Notes: generated by a model not told the origin, from the sequence alone. DNA of 64,000 nucleotides from Weissella hellenica (GCF_005405545.1 NZ_BJEG01000002.1:1-64000), one strand, 5' to 3'; shown: positions 8,190-18,794, counted from the stretch's first letter. Program-made: numbers and translations.

Positions 8190-9701
8190 TTAAATTTCCC
8201 CAAAATATTGCGTGGCTTTAATCGCTGATTGCCAGCCGCTATGTAAACGTTGGCGTTGTTCTTTTGGCAATTGCGGCTCAAAATGACGTCCTGCTTGTAC
8301 ATACTGTTCCAAATCTAATAAATCACGCCAATAACCAACTGCTAATCCTGCTAGAAAGGCTGCACCCATCGGCGTTGCATCTTCGTCTAATGAACGTTCA
8401 ATTGCCACATGCGCAATATCTGCTTGAAACTGCATTAAGTAGGGATTACGTGATACAGACCCATCAGCCTTCATTGTTGCTAACTTATAACCTGAATCTT
8501 TTTTCATAACCTCTAAGATATCTGCTGTTTGGTAAGCAATTGATTGCAATGTTGCTTTAACAAAATCAGCCTTATTAGTCCCTCTAGTCATACCAAAGAC
8601 TGTTCCTTGTACGTGTGGATCCCAATATGGTGCGCCCAAACCATTAAAGGCCGGTACAACATAAACTTCATTATGATTTTTTGAATCTTCTGCTAACATC
8701 CAAGCATCTAATTGGGTATCAATCATGTCTAATCGCTCATGTAACCACTGAATAGCAGTTCCTGCTGAAAAAATAGACCCTTCTAATGCATAAACCGGTT
8801 GGTCTTCAACTTGATAAGCAATGGTTGTTACCAGGCGATTATTTGAAACAACTGGTTGCTTACCAGTGTTCATAATCATAAATGCCCCTGCACCATAAGT
8901 ATTTTTAACCATGCCTTTTTCTAAGGCCAGCTGACCCACCATTGAGGCATTTTGATCACCAATCACACTCGCAATCGGCACACGACCGCCAAAAAATGTC
9001 ATTGGGCTAGTATGGCCAATAACTTCACTACTTTTATGTACTTGTGGCAACATCGTGGCTGGAATATTAAACAATGCTAACAATTCTTCATCCCATTCTT
9101 GGGTATGAATATTGTACAACATTGTGCGAGCTGCATTAGTTGCATCTGTCGCATGCACTGCACCATCTGTTAATTGCCATGTTAACCAAGTATCGACTGT
9201 ACCAAATAACAAATCGCCACGTTGCGCTGCAGTTTGTGCATCAGGTACATTATCTAGAATCCAACGAATTTTAGTAGCTGAAAAATAGGCACTAATTGGT
9301 AAGCCTGTTTTTTGGCGGATTAATTCCGTTTTTTGTTCATCGTCTGCAATTTTTTGTGCAATCTCTTGCGATTGTGTTGACGACCAACTAATGGCATTAT
9401 AAATTGGTTGACCAGTATGACGGTTCCATACAATTGCCGTTTCACGCTGATTTGCAATCCCTAATGCTTTAATTTCATCACCTCGAATACCTGCATTAAT
9501 CAACGCATCCGCTATCGCAGTTTGTGTTGCATGCCAAATATCCAGTGGCTGTTGTTCTAGCCAACCTGGTTGTGGTGCTATTAACGCCATTGGAATTGAT
9601 GCTGATGTCACACGACGAGCATTGTGATTAAAAACGATGGCTCGCGTGCCTGTCGTCCCTTGATCAATCGCTAAAATGTATTCTGGTTTCTTAATCGCCA
9701 T
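8190..9701 (-). CDS. glpK: Glycerol kinase
   Basis: This 503-residue FGGY-family kinase phosphorylates glycerol to glycerol 3-phosphate. The N-terminal ATP loop LAIDQGTTGTRAIVF, the glycerol-contacting NQRET, AISW, AYFSATK and GDQ blocks are present. Two features are unusual. The activation-loop His that is phosphorylated by HPr in enterococcal GlpK (HFYG) aligns with Thr in MTFFGG, and the usual GTGxF phosphate loop reads GAGAF. No glpO or glpF is adjacent; the gene stands alone, divergent from an MFS exporter. Start has GGGGAA 8 bases upstream. A sugar-acid or other polyol specificity is less likely but cannot be excluded. Confidence 0.88.
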   Translation of the reverse strand: MAIKKPEYILAIDQGTTGTRAIVFNHNARRVTSASIPMALIAPQPGWLEQQPLDIWHATQTAIADALINAGIRGDEIKALGIANQRETAIVWNRHTGQPIYNAISWSSTQSQEIAQKIADDEQKTELIRQKTGLPISAYFSATKIRWILDNVPDAQTAAQRGDLLFGTVDTWLTWQLTDGAVHATDATNAARTMLYNIHTQEWDEELLALFNIPATMLPQVHKSSEVIGHTSPMTFFGGRVPIASVIGDQNASMVGQLALEKGMVKNTYGAGAFMIMNTGKQPVVSNNRLVTTIAYQVEDQPVYALEGSIFSAGTAIQWLHERLDMIDTQLDAWMLAEDSKNHNEVYVVPAFNGLGAPYWDPHVQGTVFGMTRGTNKADFVKATLQSIAYQTADILEVMKKDSGYKLATMKADGSVSRNPYLMQFQADIAHVAIERSLDEDATPMGAAFLAGLAVGYWRDLLDLEQYVQAGRHFEPQLPKEQRQRLHSGWQSAIKATQYFGEI

Positions 9702-9749
9702 CTTCTATTCCCCAATAATTTTATATAAATTTGAAACTTATCTTTTTTA

Positions 9750-9778
9750 AGTATACCAACTCCTTTGATTTATGCTAA
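9750..9778 (-). promoter_or_regulatory. Promoter of glpK
   Basis: A minus-strand -10 TATACT (9750-9755) lies 17 bases from a weak -35 TTAGCA (9773-9778). It is about 50 bases upstream of the glpK start. Confidence 0.5.
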
Positions 9779-9804
9779 ACTTTTCTCGTTAATAAAAACG
9801 GACA

Positions 9805-9857
9805 AACACATAAAATGTGTTCGATGACATATTTCATTATTAATTTTATCTGTCATC
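9805..9857. promoter_or_regulatory. Two inverted repeats in the glpK / MFS divergent region
   Basis: A perfect dyad AACACAT-AAA-ATGTGTT (9805-9821) is followed by a wider dyad GATGACA ... TGTCATC (9823-9829 and 9851-9857). They lie between divergently transcribed genes and upstream of the MFS start. These look like operator sites for an unknown regulator; no regulator gene is adjacent. Confidence 0.4.
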
Positions 9858-9898
9858 AAATTTTAGTTTAAATAAAACTACACCATCCTGGAGGATTT

Positions 9899-11098
9899 AT
9901 GATAAGTCAGTCGTCACAAGACGGCGGCGTACGCAAATTACAGCACGTCGAAATCAACGCAATTGTTCTTTACATCACAACTTTTTTCCAATCAACCGGC
10001 GCATCTTTGATTTGGCCAATCACAACTTTATACATGCATAATGTCTTACATAAAAGTATGACAATATCAGGAATTGTTGTCATGGGGCTTTCGGCTGCAA
10101 TGATGATTGGTAATTGGTTTGGTGGCAAACTTTTTGATCATTGGAATCCTTTTAGGGTTCTCGCTATTTCAGTTGGTTTAGCTTTAATCACACTATTATG
10201 CTTAACTTTTTGGAACAGCTGGCCAGTATTTGCGATTTTTTTGTTACTATTAGGTTTTGCGGATGGGTTAATTTATACATTACTAAATTCTTACGCCACG
10301 ACAATTCAAAAAATTGATACACGTAAAGTTTTTAATTTACAGTATTTATTTATGAATGTTGGTGTTGTTGCTGGTACTGCTATTGTTGGTTTTCTCTTCG
10401 ATCATGGTGTTCAATGGGTCTTTGGTAGTGCTTCACTCATGTATGGTATCTTTTTCATTCTTGTTTGCTATTATTTCAATGTCAAAGGCCTTGCTAAACA
10501 AAGTGCTCGTGCTGCGGCTAGGGCTTCAAAAAGCAATTTTAAAACACCCGTTGTTATTTACGCCATCTTAGGACTAGCCTTTTCATTTTATATGGCGTAT
10601 ATCCTTTGGGAAACTGTGATTGCGACCCACATGACCGATTTAGGCATGACAACCAAAGACTATTCATTCTTGTGGACTTTAAACGGTGTCGTTATTATAT
10701 TTGGTCAAGGCTTATTGGATCGTTTTATCGAACGGTTACCTGTCCGTTGGACCGTATTAGTTGGCTCAACCTTATTTGCCGGTTCATTTTTAGTCTTGAT
10801 TCAAGCAACAACTTACCCGATGTTTATTGTAAGTTTCTTAATTCTGACAATTGGTGAAATTTTAGCTAGTCCACAAATTCCTGCTTGGGTAGACGATGTT
10901 AGTGATCCCAATGCTAAAGGTCACGCCCAAGGATTATTGACCATGTTTGTATCCTTAGGACGTGCAATCGGACCTTTGTATGGTGGCTTGTTAATCGACA
11001 GTGGTTCATATAAATTACTATTCACGTCAGTCTTTATTATTATGTTGTTCTTCATCATCTTAACTTGGTTGCTCAACAACTTACATAAAAGAGCATAA
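9899..11098 (+). CDS. MFS transporter, multidrug-efflux type
   Basis: A 399-residue membrane protein with about twelve hydrophobic segments. The loop between segments 2 and 3, GNWFGGKLFDHWNPFRVL, is the signature A-like motif of drug:proton antiporters of the major facilitator superfamily. The central cytoplasmic loop (about 195-215) is basic. GGAGG lies 5 bases before the ATG. It is divergent from glpK, faces addA and ends in a shared terminator. Substrate is unknown; nothing in the neighbourhood points to a specific compound. Confidence 0.85.
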   Translation: MISQSSQDGGVRKLQHVEINAIVLYITTFFQSTGASLIWPITTLYMHNVLHKSMTISGIVVMGLSAAMMIGNWFGGKLFDHWNPFRVLAISVGLALITLLCLTFWNSWPVFAIFLLLLGFADGLIYTLLNSYATTIQKIDTRKVFNLQYLFMNVGVVAGTAIVGFLFDHGVQWVFGSASLMYGIFFILVCYYFNVKGLAKQSARAAARASKSNFKTPVVIYAILGLAFSFYMAYILWETVIATHMTDLGMTTKDYSFLWTLNGVVIIFGQGLLDRFIERLPVRWTVLVGSTLFAGSFLVLIQATTYPMFIVSFLILTIGEILASPQIPAWVDDVSDPNAKGHAQGLLTMFVSLGRAIGPLYGGLLIDSGSYKLLFTSVFIIMLFFIILTWLLNNLHKRA

Positions 11099-11150
11099 AT
11101 CATCAGGTTGGTAACGATAAGTTTGGGCTGATATTAAAAAATAACATACT

Positions 11151-11206
11151 AAAAATCCTGATAGCTGTTGATTTTATAGATCAATAGCTATCAGGATTTC
11201 TTTTTA
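11151..11206. terminator. Bidirectional terminator between the MFS gene and addA
   Basis: AAATCCTGATAGCT pairs with AGCTATCAGGATTT around a short internal loop, flanked by an A-run on the left and TTTCTTTTT on the right. It serves the two convergent genes. Confidence 0.85.
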
Positions 11207-11208
11207 TA

Positions 11209-14200
11209 TTAATTCGTTAGTTCAATTAAAGTTTCTGCATTTAATGCATAAATAAATTTTCTGGGTGCTGCTAGACCCATCGCAATTAAAGCTTGTGAAT
11301 AGATGTTTATTTGCCCATTATACCGTTGTTTTAAAGTTTGACTTGCCTGTGCTGGCTTAACGTGATCCGTTTTATAATCGAATAACCACACTTCATCACC
11401 GACCTGGAAATAACCGTCAATAATTCCGTGAACCAACACTTTATCATCCCCATCAAAATTACGATATAAACGATTGGCATCTAATAACAATGAAAAAGGC
11501 ACTTCTCGTTTCAGTGTCGCTGCATGTTGTATCATTTGTTGTCCTAAAACAGATTCAGTAAAGAAATGATGAATTTTTGTAACACTAATTAATGGCGCAA
11601 CTTTTTCATCAATCATTTTGTCCATGACTAATCGTTGAATAAGCGTTTGAATGGCTGCTATATCAACCTTACCAGCGACTAAATCAATTCGTTGCATCAC
11701 CAGATGCGTTGCTGTTCCAACAGCTGCTGGTGAAACTTGGGGTGTGCTAATCTGCATAAACGATGGTTCTGGCAATGTTTCATCTAGCGCACGCAAACCG
11801 GCAAAGTCATCAGTCACCAGCCGTCGGTCAACTGGCCCACGACCTTCTTGCAAATCCGGATCTTCAAATAATCGTTTGATTTCTGAAACAGATTGATATG
11901 AAGTGGCGCGCGTGGCATTTTCGTAAGAATATTTAAATTCTAAAATTTGACGCCAATCTTGGACATTCTCACGAGAAGACGTTGCTGCTACTGGTGTTAT
12001 CGTCTCCGTCATAATTGGCTGATAATGAGTCATTGCGTCAGCTAATTCTTGCGCATTCAAAGCAACCACATTAAATTCAAACGACTGTTTAGGCGTTTTT
12101 ATCCGAATATCATCAAATTGTACGCTATCATCCGTATCATACTTTGCCAACGTTGCTAATTTTTCTGGTGCTTGAGGATGCCGTACCAGTGCCATGCCGA
12201 CTAAATCCATAAATGATTTCCCAGCTAAGCGAACCGTTTCTGGCAGCATCCATTCTGTTTCACCTACACTTTGTTGCCACGTTGACCAAAGTTTTTGAAC
12301 ATTGTCATACGCACCCACAATAAACAATTGTTGTTCTGCACGTGTTAAGGCAACATATAATACACGTAGCGCCTCTGCATAGGCATTCTTCCGTTTTACC
12401 TGTGCGATGTATTCATGCTGTGGTGTCAATAAATTCAAATGATGCGCAATGTCGATATAGTTTAATCCCCCACCAGCATACGCATCTAATAAAATACTAC
12501 CTTGCGTTTCACGCGTACTAATCATGGTACGCGTGGCATTTAGCAAAAAGACCACCGGAAATTCAAGACCTTTGGAATGATGAATCGTCATCAAAGAAAC
12601 TGTATCTTGTGCAACATTCGCATCAGCTTCACCAAGATCCTTTGTTTGACTTTGTAATTGCGTGACATAATTAATAAATTGATATAAACCAATAAAACTA
12701 CTCTTTTGGTATGCTGAAGCACGTTCATATAGTGCATGTAGATTGGCCTGTCGTTGGGCACCAGATGGTAAACCACCAACATAATCAAGCCAACCAGTTT
12801 GATTATAAATTGACCATAATAACGTTACGATTTGATTTTGAACTGCTAAGTCTCTAAAAATAGCCAAATCATGTAAAAATTGTTGGACTTGTTGCTGCGT
12901 TTGGCTAACTAATCGCGTATCATCCGTTATCATTTGACTAGATGCATCAAGACTGGCCATACGTTGAACAGCGGTATAAAAATCAGCATCCGTTGCTTGT
13001 AACCTAATTAATGCCAAGCCATTTTCAGTAATATTATACAAAGGTGAACGTAAAACTGCTGCTAAAGGAATATCTTGATGCGGATTATCAATCACTTTCA
13101 AAAAGCTCATCATGACAGAAATTTCAGTCGTTTGAAAATAATTTTCTGTACCATCAATCACAATTGGAATATTCATTTCACGAAAAACGTCTAATACTTC
13201 CAAATTTTGTCCTTTGGTTGGCACTAAAATGGTGATGTCACTGTACTTGATGGGCCGTGACATACCTGCTTTACGGTCAAATATGACAAATTTTGATTGC
13301 ATTAACTCTTGAATTTTCAATGCCGTCATGCAAATTTGACCAGTCGCCTTTGTATAACTATTCGACGTCAGCAATGACGCTTCTGCTTCATCTGATGATT
13401 CATCCTTCTCGTCATTCAAATACACTAACAAATCAGCTTTTTTCACTAATTCATCTGGATAATAATCAGCCCCGGCTACTAATTCAGCATCCCCTTCATA
13501 ATCAATATCACCCAATGATTGACTCATCGATTGTGCAAATATGTAATTAATAAAATTAGTGACGTTGGGTAACGAACGAAAATTCTCTTGCAATATAATC
13601 ACCGTATTATCGGTGCTTTGTGGATACATTGCTAATTTATGAGCAAACAACGTTGGATCAGCTTGACGAAACTTATAAATTGATTGTTTGATATCACCTA
13701 CTTGGAATAAATTATCACCCGAGGTCATTTCATGTAAAATGGCTTCTTGCAATTGATTTGTATCCTGATACTCATCCACCATAATTTCACTATAGTGTGC
13801 TTGCAACTCTTGTTTCACTTTTTCCTGATTTACAATCCGCAACGCAAAATGCTCTAAATCATTGAAATCTAAGACCTTTCGCTGTAATTTTTCAGTTAGA
13901 AAATCATCACTAAATGCTGTGGTCAAAGCGACAAGCTGTTGCATGACTTTTTTTGCTCCTTGAATAGCAAAACGCAAACCATCCTGGTCTAAGGTAAAAT
14001 ATTGTGCTTGTAATTTATCAAATCGATCTTTCAAGGCTACTCGTTCAACTTTGACTTGTTCCCACGCTGCCTTTAATTCTGGATCATGCTTTTTAGTGAA
14101 ATTTTTTCCCTTGCCCTGATCATCCTTTCCCCATCCCATCAAATCGGCTTGCTGAACGACTTGGCGAATCGTATGCCAATCATTGCCTTCATTTTGTACA

Positions 14201-14997
14201 ACATTTAAAACTTTTTGATATGTTGTTTCATCAGCTTGTAAGTTTAATAAACGATTGACTGCCGGCGCAGCATCCATGGTATCTGGGGCTTGTTGGCTTA
14301 ATTGATATGCTTTATCATAAATTGCCTGTAGTTCTGCTAAGATAACTGGTCTTAAATAACGACTGTAAAAATTACTTTTAGTAAAATCATCAGTCCCAAT
14401 ATCATACAAATCGGATAAATGGGCTAACCATTCCTTAGTATCTGGGCGGGCTGTCGCAAAATTATATAATGAAAATACTGCATCTTGCAGACTTTGATCA
14501 TCAGTCGTGCTACTTGTAAATTGCGTTGCAAAAGTCGCAAATTCATCTTCTACATCTTGTGTATATTGTGTTTCTAATAATGTGTTATAGACTTCTAACA
14601 TTACTAAGGTACGTTCTGCATCATCCATCAACCGAAACTGGGGATCTAAATCAATCGTATAATGATATTGTTCGATTAAACGTAAGGCAAATGCATGCAA
14701 GGTTGAAATATTGGCAACATTTAGTAAACGTAATTGTTTTAACAAGTGTTGGCGTTCTTGTCCGTCGGCATTTGCCAATGCTTTACGAATTTCGGTTTCT
14801 AAACGTTCCTTCATTTCGGCTGCTGCTGCTTCCGTAAACGTCACAATTAAAAACTGATTAACGTTTTCACCAGCCAATAAACGCCGTAATACGCGTTCTA
14901 CCAAAACACGTGTTTTACCAGAACCAGCAGAGGCAGAAACTAAAATATTCCGCCCTTTTGTTGTAATTGCCGCCGTTTGTGCATCTGTAAAATTCAT
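11209..14997 (-). CDS. addA: ATP-dependent helicase/nuclease subunit A (RexA)
   Basis: AddA is the UvrD-type helicase and one nuclease of the AddAB complex that resects double-strand breaks for RecA loading. The 1262 residues contain Walker A SASAGSGKT (about 20-28), the DEXX-type motif VDEYQDTNQLQEAI, NFRS, KGLEFPVVF and VALTRAEQQL in order. The C-terminal nuclease has HGIIDGYF and DYKTDHVK. Length is standard. The ATG overlaps the addB stop by one base (TAATG), so the pair is translationally coupled. The lactic acid bacteria name is rexA. Confidence 0.97.
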   Translation of the reverse strand: MNFTDAQTAAITTKGRNILVSASAGSGKTRVLVERVLRRLLAGENVNQFLIVTFTEAAAAEMKERLETEIRKALANADGQERQHLLKQLRLLNVANISTLHAFALRLIEQYHYTIDLDPQFRLMDDAERTLVMLEVYNTLLETQYTQDVEDEFATFATQFTSSTTDDQSLQDAVFSLYNFATARPDTKEWLAHLSDLYDIGTDDFTKSNFYSRYLRPVILAELQAIYDKAYQLSQQAPDTMDAAPAVNRLLNLQADETTYQKVLNVVQNEGNDWHTIRQVVQQADLMGWGKDDQGKGKNFTKKHDPELKAAWEQVKVERVALKDRFDKLQAQYFTLDQDGLRFAIQGAKKVMQQLVALTTAFSDDFLTEKLQRKVLDFNDLEHFALRIVNQEKVKQELQAHYSEIMVDEYQDTNQLQEAILHEMTSGDNLFQVGDIKQSIYKFRQADPTLFAHKLAMYPQSTDNTVIILQENFRSLPNVTNFINYIFAQSMSQSLGDIDYEGDAELVAGADYYPDELVKKADLLVYLNDEKDESSDEAEASLLTSNSYTKATGQICMTALKIQELMQSKFVIFDRKAGMSRPIKYSDITILVPTKGQNLEVLDVFREMNIPIVIDGTENYFQTTEISVMMSFLKVIDNPHQDIPLAAVLRSPLYNITENGLALIRLQATDADFYTAVQRMASLDASSQMITDDTRLVSQTQQQVQQFLHDLAIFRDLAVQNQIVTLLWSIYNQTGWLDYVGGLPSGAQRQANLHALYERASAYQKSSFIGLYQFINYVTQLQSQTKDLGEADANVAQDTVSLMTIHHSKGLEFPVVFLLNATRTMISTRETQGSILLDAYAGGGLNYIDIAHHLNLLTPQHEYIAQVKRKNAYAEALRVLYVALTRAEQQLFIVGAYDNVQKLWSTWQQSVGETEWMLPETVRLAGKSFMDLVGMALVRHPQAPEKLATLAKYDTDDSVQFDDIRIKTPKQSFEFNVVALNAQELADAMTHYQPIMTETITPVAATSSRENVQDWRQILEFKYSYENATRATSYQSVSEIKRLFEDPDLQEGRGPVDRRLVTDDFAGLRALDETLPEPSFMQISTPQVSPAAVGTATHLVMQRIDLVAGKVDIAAIQTLIQRLVMDKMIDEKVAPLISVTKIHHFFTESVLGQQMIQHAATLKREVPFSLLLDANRLYRNFDGDDKVLVHGIIDGYFQVGDEVWLFDYKTDHVKPAQASQTLKQRYNGQINIYSQALIAMGLAAPRKFIYALNAETLIELTN

Positions 14998-17900
14998 TAT
15001 TTTCCTCCTTGCAATGATGTCTGATTATACTGTGCAATGAAGGCCTTCATTGCTGCCAAGACCTCATTGTCTTTAAGAGCACCACTAATATCGTTATACT
15101 TATTTCCCATCATGGCATCAAACATCATCACTGGTGTATATGGGGAATACATTAAGCCTGTACTCGTGGCACCATCCTTAAAAGGGGCCAATGGGAAAGT
15201 ACCCGCCAATATATTTTCAGCAATTTCTTTAATTTTAAATTCATTAAATGACAATAGCGTGTCCATATCATCATCAGTCACAACGTCACTAGCTGCTTTA
15301 AATGACCCATCTTTTTTACGATCAATTGCATATGGTGCAACAATTTCATCAGCACTCTCTAGACGACTAATATACTCTTCATTATTTTTCAAAACCCCGC
15401 GATAACGACCTTGATCAACCATTAACTGTCCAGCATTGTCTTGCATTTGCGAAAGCGTATCGCCTGTGACGTTTTTCATTTCAATCCATGGATTTTTCAA
15501 TGACCAAAATAAAGCCCCCCCCATCTGGCTTACTGGTAACAATTGCTTGTTCATCAAAATAGCTGTCCAATATGTCATTAATTGTAATTCAAGTCCGACG
15601 TATGCTTTTTTGTAATCAAATTTACGAGTTCCTGATTTGTAATCAATAATGGTCAAAAAATCTCCTGCTGCTGTTGTGACCAAATCATACCGATCAATTT
15701 TTCCTCGAACGGTTACTTTACCAAATGGCATTTCATACATAACTGGTTTTAATTGACTTTGAGGTAATCCAAAGCCAGCTTCAACGCCAATTGTTTTAAT
15801 GCCACCTTGATCGAGCTGTCCCCGACGCATACTCATAATTGTTTCATGAATTTGATCCGCCAAACGTTTCGTTAAAAAGCCCATACGATATGAACTATTA
15901 AAAATATCATAGGTTGGATCATCACTCTTTAGAATACCTTGTAACATATCTTGTTCTAACTGCCGTAATGCCTGTTCTGTTAGTTCACCTAAAGCTTTTT
16001 GTTGCGTAATCAATGCTTGAAATACTTGTTCTAGTAAAGCGTGCATTAATGTTCCTTTTTCGGCTGGTGTGAGCTGTAAAACTTGGCGTTCTTGTAATTT
16101 TAAGCCATACTGCAAGAAAAACTCGAATGGATTTCGTGAATAACTTTCTAGTCGTGAAATTGATACTCTTAACTCCTGACCAAATAATGATGTCACTAAT
16201 GCTGGTTGTAAGGGCTCAGGTTCATTGATGTAATATAGGCCACCCAATAATTGTTTTAGCTTATTTGGTGCAATTTGTTGTAACTGTTGCGTCAAATTCT
16301 GCCAAGCTGAACTCAATAGCCTTTGATCTTTTTGTTGTAACTTTGCTTGCCGGTTTACAACTACTAACTGCGCAATTGTACTTGTTGGTGTACCAATATA
16401 TGGCGTTAAATCATCACTATCAGGATCTGGTAAAGCATCAAATTGCTTTACTACTAAATTAAATTGTTTTTGAATTCGTGTGACATATGTTGACGGTTGC
16501 TGCCCACTATCACCATCACTAGTTGCATACGTCCAAATCAAACGTTGATTAGCAATCATCATTGCTTTATACATCAATAATGATTCTTGCGCCATTTGCT
16601 GTTCGGAGGTTTCCTTTAAAAAGACATGTTCCGGTAAAATTGTTTGTAATATATCGCGATCACCATCATGTAAAATAGCTTTCGTACGAGTAACAGCTGG
16701 TAAATTATGATTTGTTGCCCCAAACACAATAACTGTTTCATATCCTGTTCGTTGCACAATACCACTTTCTGAAATCCGCACTTGATCCATCGTTGCCGGA
16801 ATACCTGCATACTTAGCATTGTCAAAAGCTGCTTTAAAAATTTCTTGCATTTGCACGACGTTCATCGTCTCTTGATCAAAAATTGTGGCAAAATCATCTA
16901 AAATATCAATAAAGACCCGCCAAACTTGTTCAGGTTGCTGGGCCGCCCACAAATCACCACGATCAATTGCCGTATCTCGCCAATCGATCAAACGCTTTTG
17001 AATACCAATCTGCGTCATAAATCCATACAACTTCACTGCCATCTCACGGGCCGTCGTTGCATGTTGTAAATCTTTTATAAATGGTGCTACCACTTGGCTA
17101 ATCTGATCATGAATTAACGACAATTGCGCATCTTTACTAGCTACGCGTTCACGAGTTACTTCATCATCACTAACTTGTGCTTGGCGATCATAACGCCAGG
17201 TATTTGTATTTGTCCATTGCCAACCACCGATATTCTTAGCTAGCACAAAATTTTCAGTTTCTGTCAGTGCTTCCCGATAATCTGCTATCGATACATCAGC
17301 TGGTATGAATAATTCTGTTTTTAAAAAACTCATCACATCAGTAATTGTGTATGCTGGTGCCAAACGCAATAATTTATCCAAAAAAGCCACTAACGGGTGG
17401 GCCGCCATCGGCCGATCTAAATCCATGAACATGGGAATATTATAACGTTCAAAAACTGCTGGTATGATATTTTCATATTGGCCTAAATCACGAGTCATTA
17501 ACAAATAATCTCGGTAACGTCGTTTACCACTCGCAACTTCTTGGCGAATCAAACGCGCCATTTGTTCAACTTCCTGATAACGCGTGTGCAACTGCCACAC
17601 GGTCACATCATCAGCTTGATAACCGGTCTGCGTGATACCCGTTTGTTCGTACTGAATCCAAAATGATTCAATCGCCTGCATACTTGCACTAATTTTTCTT
17701 TGTGGTTCAATCGTCTTAGTGACAACCTGAATATCATGTTTAATCGAAAAATCACGTAGTTGTCGGCCTAATTTTTTTGGACGATAAAATAAATCATTTT
17801 CACTAATTGCTGCTTGCGTCAAACTTGCAGCACCATCATCAGCTGGTAACGCTAAAATAACCCCTGCACTGTAGGTAATCAAAGCTTCAACTAACCCTTG

Positions 17901-18563
17901 TTCCACTGATGTCATTTGCGAATAATCATTGATTAAAAAATAATGATGCGAGATATCTGTTTGTCCAGTTGCTAAATAAACGCGTAACGCTAATAACAAG
18001 TCACTACTCAAATATTGTTCCCGCTGCATCAATTCATTATCTAAATCTATTCCAATAGTCGCTAGATCGTGTAATTTCATCTGCAGAGTTTCTTGATTCG
18101 TTAATTGATCAGCCATTTTATTAACTTCTGACCAACGTACACCAGATTGTTTTAATTCTAATAATTGGGTTGTAAATTGACCGATAAATCCTTGCTTTGA
18201 CAACAAGTTACCATAAAGTTCCAACTCTTTTTTATTTTTTTCAAGTAACGTTTGTACCAACATGGTTAAACCATTTTGTGACATCGTTGCTTGTTGATAC
18301 AACGGATCATTTTGCATGTAATACCATGCTAAACGACTCAAGGAAAAAACAGATACTCGTGGCACTGAAATAGCAGCACCATAATGCCCCGACAAATTAG
18401 CTAATCGATTTAAAACTTTAATTTCCGTTTCAAATTTAATGTGATTAGGCACCAAATAAAATATTTCTGCTTGATCATCATTAGCTAAAATATGTTGTGC
18501 CCGCTCTAATAAAGCTAGCTCATGATCAGCACTTGCGCGACCAAACAATAATTCTAATGCCAT
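14997..18563 (-). CDS. addB: ATP-dependent nuclease subunit B (RexB)
   Basis: AddB pairs with AddA and supplies the second nuclease and the Chi-recognition module. The 1188-residue protein ends in a PD-(D/E)xK nuclease (VRGKIDRYD and IIDYKSGTRKFDYKKAY at about 975-1010). It differs from Bacillus AddB in two visible ways. The N terminus reads LLFGRASADHE, without the GxxxSGKT Walker A loop. The Fe-S staple cysteines are missing: the whole protein has no cysteine, and the ARCPF-like position is SRNPF. Both are consistent with the RexB form of lactic acid bacteria. addA follows immediately. Confidence 0.94.
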   Translation of the reverse strand: MALELLFGRASADHELALLERAQHILANDDQAEIFYLVPNHIKFETEIKVLNRLANLSGHYGAAISVPRVSVFSLSRLAWYYMQNDPLYQQATMSQNGLTMLVQTLLEKNKKELELYGNLLSKQGFIGQFTTQLLELKQSGVRWSEVNKMADQLTNQETLQMKLHDLATIGIDLDNELMQREQYLSSDLLLALRVYLATGQTDISHHYFLINDYSQMTSVEQGLVEALITYSAGVILALPADDGAASLTQAAISENDLFYRPKKLGRQLRDFSIKHDIQVVTKTIEPQRKISASMQAIESFWIQYEQTGITQTGYQADDVTVWQLHTRYQEVEQMARLIRQEVASGKRRYRDYLLMTRDLGQYENIIPAVFERYNIPMFMDLDRPMAAHPLVAFLDKLLRLAPAYTITDVMSFLKTELFIPADVSIADYREALTETENFVLAKNIGGWQWTNTNTWRYDRQAQVSDDEVTRERVASKDAQLSLIHDQISQVVAPFIKDLQHATTAREMAVKLYGFMTQIGIQKRLIDWRDTAIDRGDLWAAQQPEQVWRVFIDILDDFATIFDQETMNVVQMQEIFKAAFDNAKYAGIPATMDQVRISESGIVQRTGYETVIVFGATNHNLPAVTRTKAILHDGDRDILQTILPEHVFLKETSEQQMAQESLLMYKAMMIANQRLIWTYATSDGDSGQQPSTYVTRIQKQFNLVVKQFDALPDPDSDDLTPYIGTPTSTIAQLVVVNRQAKLQQKDQRLLSSAWQNLTQQLQQIAPNKLKQLLGGLYYINEPEPLQPALVTSLFGQELRVSISRLESYSRNPFEFFLQYGLKLQERQVLQLTPAEKGTLMHALLEQVFQALITQQKALGELTEQALRQLEQDMLQGILKSDDPTYDIFNSSYRMGFLTKRLADQIHETIMSMRRGQLDQGGIKTIGVEAGFGLPQSQLKPVMYEMPFGKVTVRGKIDRYDLVTTAAGDFLTIIDYKSGTRKFDYKKAYVGLELQLMTYWTAILMNKQLLPVSQMGGALFWSLKNPWIEMKNVTGDTLSQMQDNAGQLMVDQGRYRGVLKNNEEYISRLESADEIVAPYAIDRKKDGSFKAASDVVTDDDMDTLLSFNEFKIKEIAENILAGTFPLAPFKDGATSTGLMYSPYTPVMMFDAMMGNKYNDISGALKDNEVLAAMKAFIAQYNQTSLQGGK

Positions 18564-18700
18564 TTTTCGCCCCCATTAATTGTCTTATTTGTTATTATTT
18601 TACCAGTTTTATCCATTGGATTAAATTTGGTTACATCATGATTTAGGTTACAAAAATCAGAACAGTTTAAATATCTCTCACTTGCTGTTAATTTAGTCAT

Positions 18701-18738
18701 AAAAATACCCCGAAAGTTAACCTTTTACTTTCGGGGTA
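18701..18738 (-). terminator. Intrinsic terminator after pepV
   Basis: A perfect 12-bp stem (TACCCCGAAAGT / ACTTTCGGGGTA) with a 9-base loop is followed by TTTTT on the minus strand. Confidence 0.85.
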
Positions 18739-18794
18739 CACATTTATAAGCCATTAATGACTCTTTATTTTTGCTTAAAAATCAGGGAATCTAT

